From: DATKUA01 sp965602675
GTDB taxonomy: Bacteria > Acidobacteriota > DATKUA01
DNA: 64,000 nt
Assembly: GCA_965602675.1 (NCBI GenBank)
Contig: CBFCZO010000008.1
Coordinates: 7,342-71,341 of the forward strand
Direction of reading: 5' to 3'
The position numbers were made by a program, and so were the translations under genes. The notes below the pieces were generated by a model. That model made no database searches. It saw only the letters and a program-made list of their open reading frames with translations, and was not told where the DNA came from. Of the stretch, positions 34,711 through 42,825 are shown in pieces (position 1 is the stretch's first letter; each line of letters begins with the position of its first letter).

Positions 34711-35412
34711 TCAATACTCTCTGATGCTGAACACGAGTCCACTGCGGAAGAGGACCATCAGTGTGGTGAAGTCCTCGCGGTGGTAGAACCAGGCTTCGTC
34801 GAGGATGCCGTTGTGCAGGTCCCTGACTATGTCGTTTGGATCCCCCAGCGCGAGATAGACTGCGCGCATGTTCATCCCCGCCATGACAATGCCGTTGCGG
34901 ATCGCTTCCTTGATCTCGGCGGGCAAGCCATCGTCGGAGACGAGAGAGCGCGTAGAAACCACCGTGGCAAGCCCCATGTTTACCCTTGGGATTAACCCTT
35001 CGCCGGGAATCAAAGGCTCTTTGAAAACAAGCCGGATCTTGGCGGTGCCTGCTTCCCATATTTCTTCTTTCAACAAATCGGGCCCAAGCGTTATCCCGGG
35101 CGGTTCCTGCCCCACTCCGACCAGGTCGAAGGTCACCTCGTCGCGCTTGACATCGACGCTTCTGATTACTGCAATCAGGCCAAAATCGATCCCGATCTCG
35201 CCGCGTTCCATCTTCAGCGCATATAGAGCGCTGTCGATTTTCTTGTCCTGATCCGGATAGACCAGCATCGGGCTGTGAGCCGGTATCGGCAATTTCACCT
35301 CAACCGCCTTGCCGATATAGTGGTTTCGAAGCACATCCTGGAGGTTTTGAGCACTCGCAATGGAAGCCGCAGACAGGATGATAAACAGGCCGGTGAGTAT
35401 CCCTTTTCTCAT
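34711..35412 (-). CDS. exported hypothetical protein, 233 aa
   Basis: Signal peptide MRKGILTGLFIILSAASIASAQ, then a soluble domain with beta segments (EVKLPIPAHSPMLVYPDQ, EVTFDLVGVGQEPPGITLGPDLL) and a C-terminal part with VYLALGDPNDIVR and EAWFYHREDFTTLMVLFRSG. That C-terminal part resembles small OmlA/SmpA-like folds that judge protein or RNA quality, but this is a weak impression. No family is assigned. It is the last gene of the minus-strand small-protein cluster; the gap to the 64-aa gene is 42 nt. Confidence 0.7.
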   Translation of the reverse strand: MRKGILTGLFIILSAASIASAQNLQDVLRNHYIGKAVEVKLPIPAHSPMLVYPDQDKKIDSALYALKMERGEIGIDFGLIAVIRSVDVKRDEVTFDLVGVGQEPPGITLGPDLLKEEIWEAGTAKIRLVFKEPLIPGEGLIPRVNMGLATVVSTRSLVSDDGLPAEIKEAIRNGIVMAGMNMRAVYLALGDPNDIVRDLHNGILDEAWFYHREDFTTLMVLFRSGLVFSIREY

Positions 35413-35454
35413 CTCCTTGTCACCCCTGATGATATCGTAAAAAAACTATCCGCC

Positions 35455-35649
35455 TCAGTATCCCAGCCAAAGGCCAAAGAGCCAGAGAGCCAGGAGGGCT
35501 GTCGCCACATGGAACAGCATCGCTCCCCAGAAGCTGAGGTTGACCGGGAACCGAATTTTCCCGGTGGCCACCTCGAAAGCCGTCGTAAGCGAGCAGCCGA
35601 GGGAGAACAGTGCGACGACAATAGCACCAGCTAGCAAGAAGTGTTCCAT
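35455..35649 (-). CDS. small membrane protein, 64 aa (two TM)
   Basis: Two TM helices (FLLAGAIVVALFSLGCSLTTAF and FWGAMLFHVATALLALWLFGLWL) joined by a short basic loop. Its ATG directly follows the stop of the preceding 70-aa gene (TAAATG), showing coupling. Function unknown. Confidence 0.65.
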   Translation of the reverse strand: MEHFLLAGAIVVALFSLGCSLTTAFEVATGKIRFPVNLSFWGAMLFHVATALLALWLFGLWLGY

Positions 35650-35862
35650 TTATTCATCCTCCCCTTTGTGGGAGGCCGCCAACCTGAAGAAGAACACTGA
35701 CAGCATAGCGGCGGCCGCGTGGGCTACCACCCACAACCACAAGAATGGAGCGAGAACCGAGCGGATGCCGCCGAATACGAACTGCCCGATCCCCAGCAAT
35801 ATGAACACGGCTCCGGCGGCAGCAGAAAGCAAGCCGAGTGCAAACCAGATTTTTCTCACCAT
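35650..35862 (-). CDS. small membrane protein, 70 aa (two TM)
   Basis: Two TM helices (IWFALGLLSAAAGAVFILLGIGQFVFGG and LWLWVVAHAAAAMLSVFFFRLA) and a charged C-terminal tail (SHKGEDE). It abuts the 64-aa membrane gene, so the two probably act together, perhaps as a heteromer. GGAGGTTC lies just upstream of the ATG. Confidence 0.65.
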   Translation of the reverse strand: MVRKIWFALGLLSAAAGAVFILLGIGQFVFGGIRSVLAPFLWLWVVAHAAAAMLSVFFFRLAASHKGEDE

Positions 35863-35923
35863 GAACCTCCGCTGACTTGATCAAGGATAGCACGCGAGGA
35901 TCGCGCGGTCAGGCGGATAGTGA

Positions 35924-36364
35924 TTACTCTGCGAGACCTCTCGCTCGGTGAATTGCAGTGAGCGCGATCCAGGAAATCAGGCAGGCTGTTGCTGCTCCCG
36001 CCATGTCCGCCGCAAGGTCAAGCAGATCCGGCACCCTGCCGGGTACAAACAACTGATGAAACTCATCCAGAACGCCGTAGCCGAAGCAAAGAAGGAAGGC
36101 GATAAACAGCGCCGCCAGTGTGACAGGATTCCTCAATCCCCCGTTCATAGCCCGAAAGAGAAGGATTCCGAGGATGAAGAATTCGAGAAAGTGCGCCAGA
36201 AACATTACATACTCGGGAGGCGACGGGAGAGCCGAAGCGGGCACGGATGAAGCGGCGAAAATGACACCCATCCAGAGAAACGGAGGCAACCAGAGTAAGA
36301 GCAGTCTCCAAAGGGGGCGGCCGTTGTTTGGAATGGCTGGATTAGGATTTGATTTCCGGGACAT
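35924..36364 (-). CDS. VanZ-like family membrane protein
   Basis: 146 aa with four TM helices. The pattern MGVIFAASSVPASALP, then the conserved HFLEFFILGILLFRA and GYGVLDEFHQLFVPGRVPDLLDLAADMAGA, is the VanZ-like signature (F.D.xHQ.FxPGRxxxxxDxxxNxxG). VanZ gives low-level teicoplanin resistance in its best-known context; most chromosomal members have unknown roles in the envelope. It follows the 55-aa membrane gene by 6 nt. Confidence 0.9.
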   Translation of the reverse strand: MSRKSNPNPAIPNNGRPLWRLLLLWLPPFLWMGVIFAASSVPASALPSPPEYVMFLAHFLEFFILGILLFRAMNGGLRNPVTLAALFIAFLLCFGYGVLDEFHQLFVPGRVPDLLDLAADMAGAATACLISWIALTAIHRARGLAE

Positions 36365-36370
36365 CGGATA

Positions 36371-36538
36371 TCACGGGATGAAGACCGCAATCCAGCCTGC
36401 AATCAACGTGAAGGCAACGAATCCGAGAAACATCTTGATCCCGAAGATCAGGCGTTCCTTGGGTGTCTCGCGCATCAGAAATGAGAACGCCAAGCTGATT
36501 AGCGCAGCCAGCAGGGTCAAAATGCCCCAATGAGACAT
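36371..36538 (-). CDS. small membrane protein, 55 aa (two TM)
   Basis: ATG at 36538 overlaps the stop of the upstream gene as TGATG. The product has two hydrophobic helices (WGILTLLAALISLAFSFLM and MFLGFVAFTLIAGWIAVFI) joined by a charged loop RETPKERLIFGIK. It lies 6 nt before the VanZ-like gene, so all three membrane genes are probably cotranscribed. No family is recognised. Confidence 0.65.
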   Translation of the reverse strand: MSHWGILTLLAALISLAFSFLMRETPKERLIFGIKMFLGFVAFTLIAGWIAVFIP

Positions 36539-36951
36539 CACTTCACTCCGCGGGCGTGGTCGAATGCATCAAAAATGACAAGCAGATTTATCAGCGCAGC
36601 CACGATAATAAAGGTCGTGCCGTATTCGTAGTTTCTGACCACCACGTCGCCCATGGCCATCCCGAGAGCCTGCATCAGGAGATGAAAACCGCCGAGCGCC
36701 AGGTTTCCCAGCGCTGCGAGCCACTGCAGGAAACCCTCCCCGGAGTTGGCGCGCAGCAGCGAGTGCATCTCTCCCTGCAACAGGATTCCCACGACTAGGA
36801 GAGCCGTGACGCTGAAGAAATAAACGGCGGCATGCCAGTATTTACGCAGGTACAGATGACCCGCACCCGGCACCAGCCAGGCGAGGAAACATGCGATGCC
36901 GATACGCGAGAACTGGTCGCGGCCGGCTTCTGTGGCTGGTTTGGAGGCCAT
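36538..36951 (-). CDS. polytopic membrane protein, 137 aa (DUF6677-like, tentative)
   Basis: Four hydrophobic helices. The first includes CFLAWLVPGAGHLYLRKYWHAA, a TM2-like pattern (PGxGHxYLxK) seen in small bacterial membrane proteins of unknown function. It ends ALINLLVIFDAFDHARGVK. It is the first gene of the six-gene minus-strand cluster down to 34711. The family name is a tentative recollection. Confidence 0.7.
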   Translation of the reverse strand: MASKPATEAGRDQFSRIGIACFLAWLVPGAGHLYLRKYWHAAVYFFSVTALLVVGILLQGEMHSLLRANSGEGFLQWLAALGNLALGGFHLLMQALGMAMGDVVVRNYEYGTTFIIVAALINLLVIFDAFDHARGVK

Positions 36952-37134
36952 CTTTCAGGAACCCCTTCCTAATTCCCGGCCGCAATCCTACACACGGCCG
37001 GCCAATGCGTCAATCGATGAGCGCTAGTAGCCGGTCGAAAGCAGCATCGCGTACGCCTTGCTTTTTCCCCGCTATACCGATAACCTCCCTCAAACGACAA
37101 GCAATATGAACCCTAAAGGGTAGGAGGTATTTCG

Positions 37135-38136
37135 ATGGGAGGAGGCGGCTTTCCGAACTTCCCTGAGATCCGCATGCCGAAGCTCAACCCGCAGATCATT
37201 ATATTGGCGATCGTCGGCATCGTCATCCTCTTGGGGCTGCTCACTTCGTTCTACACTGTGGCCCCGGACGAAGTCGGCGTTATTCAGCGCTTCGGCAAGT
37301 TTATCGGCACAGCGGATCAGGGACTTCACTTTAAACTTCCCTTCTTTATTGACAACGTGACCAACGTCAAGACGACGTTTGTCTACAAGAATGAATTCGG
37401 TTTCCGCACGGCCCGTGCCGGGGTGCAGAGCGAATTCGTCACCACCGGTGAAGGGCTCGATTCCGAGCGTCTGAGCCTGACCGGCGACCTCAACGTGGTG
37501 GTTGTGGAATGGGTGATGCAGTACACGATCATCGATGCCTACAAGTATCTCTTCAAGGTGCGCGATCCCGAGGCAACCATTCGTGCGGCTTCGGAAACAG
37601 CGATCAAGGAGGTGATCGGCGATTACACGGTGGACGAGGTGATCACCACTGAGCGTGAGGCTGTCGCCGCCAAGGCGAGAATCTCAACCCAGGAGCTTCT
37701 TGACAACTATGAGATCGGCATCAACATCGTCGACGTCAAGCTGCGCAACGTCAACCCGCCCACTCGCGAGGTCCAGGACGCATTTGAGGAAGTCAACCGC
37801 GCCGAGCAACGCCGCGACGAGTTGATCAACAACGCCGAGGCGGAATACAACGCCACCATTCCCCGTGCCCGCGGGCAGGCGCAGCAGCGCATCGAGCAAG
37901 CGATCGGCGCCAAGCAGGCGCGCATCAACGTCGCTCAAGGTGAGGCCGATCAATTCAACCAGGTCAGAGCGGAGTACAACAAGGCGCGCGACGTCACCCG
38001 CCAGCGCCTCTACCTCGAGACCTGGGGCGTGATCCTGCCTAAACTCGGGCGCAAGATCATCGTCGACGGCGATCTCCGGGGGCTGGTGCAGCTTCTCAAT
38101 CTTCAGGCTGCCGCCAACCAGGGAGGTGAGCGATGA
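37135..38136 (+). CDS. hflK: HflK, SPFH/prohibitin-family membrane protease modulator
   Basis: 333 aa. After a short cytoplasmic segment comes one TM helix (IIILAIVGIVILLGLLTSF, about 20-38), then an SPFH domain with VAPDEVGVIQRFGKF and LHFKLPFFID, then a long helix with EVNRAEQRRDELINNAEAEYN and RARGQAQQRIEQA typical of HflK. HflK and HflC build a periplasmic cage around the FtsH protease. The N-terminus lacks the long Gly-rich region of E. coli HflK. The stop overlaps the hflC start as ATGA. RBS GGAGG. Confidence 0.93.
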   Translation: MGGGGFPNFPEIRMPKLNPQIIILAIVGIVILLGLLTSFYTVAPDEVGVIQRFGKFIGTADQGLHFKLPFFIDNVTNVKTTFVYKNEFGFRTARAGVQSEFVTTGEGLDSERLSLTGDLNVVVVEWVMQYTIIDAYKYLFKVRDPEATIRAASETAIKEVIGDYTVDEVITTEREAVAAKARISTQELLDNYEIGINIVDVKLRNVNPPTREVQDAFEEVNRAEQRRDELINNAEAEYNATIPRARGQAQQRIEQAIGAKQARINVAQGEADQFNQVRAEYNKARDVTRQRLYLETWGVILPKLGRKIIVDGDLRGLVQLLNLQAAANQGGER

Positions 38137-39254
38137 ACACCAGATTGATAATCCTCATCGGGGTGTTGGTTGTTGCTCTCCTCGTCATCATCGTCCTCTC
38201 CGGCTCGGTTTACATCGTCGACGAAAGCCAGCAGGCGGTGATCACCCAGTTCGGCAAGATCATCGGCGAGCCGATAACCGAGCCGGGCCTGCACTTCAAG
38301 GCACCCTTCGTCCAGGAAGCCAGGATGTTCGAGAAGCGCGTGCTTGACTGGGAAGGCGAGAAAACCGTTATTAAGACGGTCGAACAGAAATTTATCTACG
38401 TCGAGGTCTATGCGCGCTGGCGTATCACCGATCCCAAGCTCTTCCTGCAGACTGTCGCGGGCAGCTTCGAAGTGGCATCCAGCCGCCTCGACGCGATCAT
38501 CGACCCGATCGTACGCGACTTCATCGCCAAGTACGAGCTAAGCGAGCTGGTGCGCTCCGACACCGAACGCATCATCTATGAGCGCGTCATCCGCGGCACC
38601 TCGGAAGCCGGCGAAGCCGTAGACGTTGAAGTCATCCCGATCACGGCCACGACCCTGACCGCGTCGGAACTCGAGGCTCAGCAGAAACAGGCCGCGGGTG
38701 AGGAAGGGCAAGCCGAGGACGAAACCGGCGACATCTTCAGCGATATCGATCAGCAGGAGAGCCAGCTCTTCGAGCTCCGCGCCCGCCGCATTGAACGGGG
38801 CCGCTTCCACATTACCCAGGAAATCTTCCGCAAGGCAAAAGAGCAGGTAACGCGATTTGGGATCGACCTGGTTGACGTGCGCATCCTCCGGATCAACTAC
38901 CAGCCGGAAACACGCAATCAGGTCTACAACCGCATGATCTCCGAGCGCAAGCGCGTGACCGCCCGCTACATCTCCCAGGGGCAGCAAAAAGCGGCCGAGT
39001 TGCTCGGGACCAAGGATCGGATGCTGAGGGAGATCGAATCGAAGGCCGAGGAACAGGAACTTCGCATCCTTGGCGAGGGCGAGGCCACTGCGATCGCCAC
39101 ATACGCAGCCGCCTACAACAGGGATCCCGACTTTTACAAGTTCTGGAAGAGCCTCGAGACGCTCAAGGCCACGGTAGACAAGGACACCTGGATTATCCTC
39201 TCCACCGATTCGGAGTTCTACCAGATCCTCAAGAGCCTCGGAGCAATGCGATAA
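38133..39254 (+). CDS. hflC: HflC, SPFH/prohibitin-family membrane protease modulator
   Basis: 373 aa, longer than E. coli HflC (334). N-terminal TM helix (LIILIGVLVVALLVIIVLSGSV), then the SPFH domain with VDESQQAVITQFGKIIG and GLHFKAPFVQEARMFEKRVLDWEG. An acidic, Gln-rich insertion (about residues 172-207, including EAQQKQAAGEEGQAEDETGD) interrupts the SPFH core. The C-terminal helix and DFYKFWKSLETLKATVDKDTWIILSTDSEF match HflC. It forms the HflKC complex with the upstream partner. A terminator follows. Confidence 0.93.
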   Translation: MNTRLIILIGVLVVALLVIIVLSGSVYIVDESQQAVITQFGKIIGEPITEPGLHFKAPFVQEARMFEKRVLDWEGEKTVIKTVEQKFIYVEVYARWRITDPKLFLQTVAGSFEVASSRLDAIIDPIVRDFIAKYELSELVRSDTERIIYERVIRGTSEAGEAVDVEVIPITATTLTASELEAQQKQAAGEEGQAEDETGDIFSDIDQQESQLFELRARRIERGRFHITQEIFRKAKEQVTRFGIDLVDVRILRINYQPETRNQVYNRMISERKRVTARYISQGQQKAAELLGTKDRMLREIESKAEEQELRILGEGEATAIATYAAAYNRDPDFYKFWKSLETLKATVDKDTWIILSTDSEFYQILKSLGAMR

Positions 39255-39278
39255 ATCAATTCCTGATCGATTCTAAGA

Positions 39279-39303
39279 GGGCGGCTGCAGGCCGCCCTTT
39301 TTC
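39279..39303 (+). terminator. intrinsic terminator after hflKC
   Basis: GGGCGGC-TGCAG-GCCGCCC followed by five T, 25 bases after the hflC stop. Confidence 0.9.
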
Positions 39304-39408
39304 GTGCGTGGGGCCTCTGCAAAAACAGCTGTGATTGAGTGCCGTTATATTGACTTTCGTGAGAAAAACTTGAATCTTATTACCTGAAAAACAACAAAGG
39401 TAGAAACG

Positions 39409-40320
39409 ATGGGCTCTGAACTGGATAAGCTCACGGACTTCGAATACCTGCTGGACAACCTCTACGACGGTGTCTATATCGTCGACACAAAGCGAAGAAT
39501 AACCTACTGGAACAAATCCGCCGAGAGGCTGACCGGATTCTCGCGCGAAGAGGTCGAGGGATCATTCTGTTTCGATAACAAACTCGATCACGTGGATGGC
39601 CAGGGCAACCAGCTTTGCCGTGGCAACTGTCCACTGAAGAGAGCGATGCAAGACGGCAGGTTTCACGAAGACGATATTTACCTAAGACAGAAAAATGGCA
39701 TCAGGCGCCCTGTCAGCGTCAGGGTGGCGCCTATCAAAGACGAAAACGGTGAGGTTGTCGGCGCGATCGAAGTTTTCAGCGACAACTCGGTCAAGATGTC
39801 GGCCATCGAACAGCTGCATAATGCGCGGGAAGAAGCCCTGCTGGACCCCCTGACCCGGGTTTACAATCGCCGCGGCCTTGAGGCGGCTTTCGAGGATCGA
39901 TTCAGGGAGCTCAGAAGCAGAGATTGGGCATTTGGAATCAGCATGACCGATATCGACGATTTCAAGAAAGTCAACGATACCTACGGCCACCAAGCGGGCG
40001 ACGAAGTCCTGAAAATGATAAGCACTCTATTGATAACCGCCTCCCGCGCCTATGATGTGGTAGGCAGATGGGGCGGCGAGGAATTTGTGACGATCTTCGG
40101 TAACATGACACAGGATCTCCTGGAGCAGATCGTCGAGCGGCACCGCATGCTGGTGGAAAAGTCGTTCGTAAAGGTTGACGACCAGGTCATCAGGGTGACC
40201 ATGTCCGTCGGCGCAACAATGGTTACCGAGGAGGACGACATCGACTCGATTATCACCAGGGCGGATCGCCTGCTATACGAGAGTAAAGAAACGGGTAAAA
40301 ACAAAGTAACGTTTGGATAA
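39409..40320 (+). CDS. PAS-GGDEF diguanylate cyclase
   Basis: 303 aa soluble enzyme that makes c-di-GMP. The N-terminal PAS domain (about 10-130) begins LLDNLYDGVYIVDTKRRITYWN and contains a CxGNCP segment (CRGNCPLKRA, about 64-73). The GGDEF domain (about 140-303) has DPLTRVYNRRGLE, MTDIDDFKKVNDTYGHQAGDE, and the active site GGEEF at 222-226. RxxD (RAYD, 213-216) sits five residues before it, an intact inhibitory I-site, so product feedback is expected. No TM helix. The DUF362 gene follows after 14 nt. Confidence 0.93.
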   Translation: MGSELDKLTDFEYLLDNLYDGVYIVDTKRRITYWNKSAERLTGFSREEVEGSFCFDNKLDHVDGQGNQLCRGNCPLKRAMQDGRFHEDDIYLRQKNGIRRPVSVRVAPIKDENGEVVGAIEVFSDNSVKMSAIEQLHNAREEALLDPLTRVYNRRGLEAAFEDRFRELRSRDWAFGISMTDIDDFKKVNDTYGHQAGDEVLKMISTLLITASRAYDVVGRWGGEEFVTIFGNMTQDLLEQIVERHRMLVEKSFVKVDDQVIRVTMSVGATMVTEEDDIDSIITRADRLLYESKETGKNKVTFG

Positions 40321-40334
40321 TCGTTACGGAAAAA

Positions 40335-41444
40335 ATGTATAGAAAAAATGATCCCGTCGCTCTCGAACACTGCCCAGGCTACTCGGTCGAGTCGGTTATC
40401 GAGTCTCTGCGAACAGGCCTGGAGCACCTTGGCGGTCTCGAACGTTTCATCAAGCCCGGCGAGAGGGTCCTCCTCAAGCCCAATCTGCTTCGCGCAGCCC
40501 CTCCCGAGGCCGCGGTGACAACACACCCGGCGGTAGTGGAGGCGGCTATCCAGCTCGTGCGCGAGATCGGCGCCGAGCCGTTCGTCGGCGACAGCCCGGG
40601 ATTCGGCAGCGCAGGCAAAGTGGCCAGGGCCTCGGGTATCGAAGAGGTGTGCCTCAGGCTGGACGTTACCCTTATCAACTTTGATCAGAAGGTAACTAGG
40701 GACGGCATAGAGGGCGGATTATTTCGCCGCTTCGAGGTGGCTAAGGAAGCGATCGAGGCCGACAAGATTATCAACCTCGCAAAGGCCAAAACGCACCAAC
40801 AGATGACGCTCACACTCGGTGTCAAGAACCTCTTCGGCTGCCTTCCCGGCCTCGACAAGGCACGCTGGCACCTGCAGGCCGGCACCGATGAATTCTATTT
40901 CGGCCGCATGCTCGCCGAGCTGGCGATTTTAATCGAAGCAGACCTGACCATCCTCGATGCGGTTGTCGGGATGGACGGCAACGGCCCCGGTGGGGGCAGG
41001 GTGCGCGAATTCGGTTTTTTCGCTTTGAGCGAGAATCCCTTCGTGCTGGACGTTGTCGTTTCGGGACTCTTCGGTATTGATCCGCGCAAAGTGCCCGTGC
41101 TGGCGGCGGGGATCGAGCTCGGCGCGGCCCCCTCGTCCCCGAAGGAGATTGAGATCTTAGGCGCCGATCCGTATAGCCTCAAAGTCAGCGACTTCCTGAT
41201 ACCGAGCGCTCAACGCGTCGGTTTCGGCCTGCGGGGATTGCTCTTCCGGGCGCTCAAGCGAACCTTCACACCCAAGGTGCGTATCAGGCACCGCCGGTGC
41301 GTCCTCTGCAACGCTTGCGTGGAGATCTGCCCCGCGGACGCCCTGAGCAACGACGGCAAGAGAATTAGGGTATCCCGCAAGGATTGCATCAACTGCTACT
41401 GTTGCGCCGAGGTCTGCCCGCACAATGCCGTGCGAATCCGCTAA
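40335..41444 (+). CDS. DUF362 domain protein with two 4Fe-4S ferredoxin motifs
   Basis: 369 aa. The N-terminal two thirds are the DUF362 domain (GERVLLKPNLLRAAPPE, THPAVVEAAIQLVRE, NLAKAKTHQQMTLTLGVKNLFG), a family of unknown biochemical role linked with Fe-S redox proteins. The C-terminus has two [4Fe-4S] motifs: CVLCNACVEICP (about 322-333) and CINCYCCAEVCP (about 351-362). Likely a cytoplasmic electron-transfer or iron-handling protein. It lies 14 nt downstream of the diguanylate cyclase. Confidence 0.9.
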   Translation: MYRKNDPVALEHCPGYSVESVIESLRTGLEHLGGLERFIKPGERVLLKPNLLRAAPPEAAVTTHPAVVEAAIQLVREIGAEPFVGDSPGFGSAGKVARASGIEEVCLRLDVTLINFDQKVTRDGIEGGLFRRFEVAKEAIEADKIINLAKAKTHQQMTLTLGVKNLFGCLPGLDKARWHLQAGTDEFYFGRMLAELAILIEADLTILDAVVGMDGNGPGGGRVREFGFFALSENPFVLDVVVSGLFGIDPRKVPVLAAGIELGAAPSSPKEIEILGADPYSLKVSDFLIPSAQRVGFGLRGLLFRALKRTFTPKVRIRHRRCVLCNACVEICPADALSNDGKRIRVSRKDCINCYCCAEVCPHNAVRIR

Positions 41445-41519
41445 ATTACGGTTGAATTAGTCTACCGCAGTACCGAAGGGTTATACTCGCGAACAAGGGG
41501 AACCGAGGGTATCTCTCGA

Positions 41520-42722
41520 ATGTTTGACCGCCGCGATCTGCTCAGGGGCGTGCTGGGAGTGCCGTTATTGGGTTTGGCTGGCGACTTGATGTATGAGGCG
41601 AAGGACATGAGTAACTATAAGAAACTCGTCAAGCAGCGGGACTTCGTTATTTACAGCGACGAGAGATACTACTGCGCCTTCCCCTCGGTGGTCTGTCGGC
41701 CCGACGGCGAGCTGCTGGTTGCCTTCCGCCGCGCGCCCGAGCGCCGGCTGCTCGGCGCGGATGACGTGACGCACGCTGATCCCAACAGTTACCTCTTGCT
41801 GGTGCGCTCCAATGACTGCGGGGAGACCTGGTCGGCAGAGCCGGAGCTGATTTTCGCCCACCCGCTCGGGGGCTCGCAGGATCCCTGCATGATTCAGCTC
41901 GGCGACGGCACGATTCTCTGCACCAGCTACGGCTGGTGCCAGGTGCCATCAGACTATGCGGCGGACGATCCCTACCGGGCGCGCTACCGCGACTTCATGT
42001 TCATGGGCGGCTACATACTTCGCTCATTTGACGGCGGCAAGAGCTGGGAAGAGCCGATAATCCCTCCTCCTGTGCCTAGCAGCGTTACGCGGGATCATTT
42101 CGGCGCCCCCTGCCCCGCCTTCAACCGCGGAGCCTTGTGCGAAGGAAGAGACGGCAGGCTCTTCTGGGGCGTGACCAGCCGCGAGAGCGTCGAGCCGCAG
42201 GTGACATCGATACAGTTGCTGATTTCGGAAGATCGCGGCGCGACATGGCGGCACGCCTGCCGCATCGCGGGCGATCCCTCCGGCGCGATCCAGATGAATG
42301 AGACATCGCTCTATGAGACTCCCGGCGGCAACCTGGTGGCCTTCATCCGCACCTTCGGCAACGACGACCGGGGAGCCGTCGCTCGCTCAAGCGACGGCGG
42401 TCGCAGCTTCGGGCCCTGGGAGGACACCGGTTTTATGGGCCACCCCCACCACCTGCTCCGCCTGCCCGATGGCCGCGCCCTGCTTGTCTACGGCTACCGC
42501 CACGAGCCCTTCGGCATCCGCGCCAGGGTGCTCGAGCCGGAGTGCCGCGATTTTGCGACAGCCGAGGAAATTGTGATCAGGGACGACGGCGGCAATACCG
42601 ACATAGGCTACCCCTGGTCGGCACTTATGCCCGACGGCCGCATGCTCGTGACCTACTACTTCAATCAAGACGACGGCACGAGGCACATAGCGGGCTCGAT
42701 GCTGGCCCCGGCGAGCGCGTGA
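41520..42722 (+). CDS. sialidase/BNR-repeat family protein
   Basis: 400 aa single six-bladed beta-propeller. Asp-box repeats: RSNDCGETWSAEP, RSFDGGKSWEEP, SEDRGATWRH and RSSDGGRSFGPWE. An Arg-rich early strand FRRAPERR could supply the sialidase Arg triad. The N-terminus MFDRRDLLRGVLGVPLLGLAGD looks like a short Tat-type signal (DRRDLLRG) but the hydrophobic stretch is weak, so export is uncertain. Substrate unknown; sialidase activity is a family-level guess. Confidence 0.8.
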   Translation: MFDRRDLLRGVLGVPLLGLAGDLMYEAKDMSNYKKLVKQRDFVIYSDERYYCAFPSVVCRPDGELLVAFRRAPERRLLGADDVTHADPNSYLLLVRSNDCGETWSAEPELIFAHPLGGSQDPCMIQLGDGTILCTSYGWCQVPSDYAADDPYRARYRDFMFMGGYILRSFDGGKSWEEPIIPPPVPSSVTRDHFGAPCPAFNRGALCEGRDGRLFWGVTSRESVEPQVTSIQLLISEDRGATWRHACRIAGDPSGAIQMNETSLYETPGGNLVAFIRTFGNDDRGAVARSSDGGRSFGPWEDTGFMGHPHHLLRLPDGRALLVYGYRHEPFGIRARVLEPECRDFATAEEIVIRDDGGNTDIGYPWSALMPDGRMLVTYYFNQDDGTRHIAGSMLAPASA

Positions 42723-42744
42723 TCGGCACCTGGATTCGCGCCAA

Positions 42745-42767
42745 GCGGGGATTTGTCGAAATCCCGC
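42745..42767 (+). terminator. hairpin after the sialidase-like gene
   Basis: GCGGG(G)ATTT-GTCG-AAATCCCGC with one bulged G; only a weak T-rich stretch follows. Confidence 0.4.
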
Positions 42768-42825
42768 TCCTGGTTTAATCTTCCGTGTATAGAATTAAAT
42801 GTTCGCCCACTGGAGGAGTGAAGAG

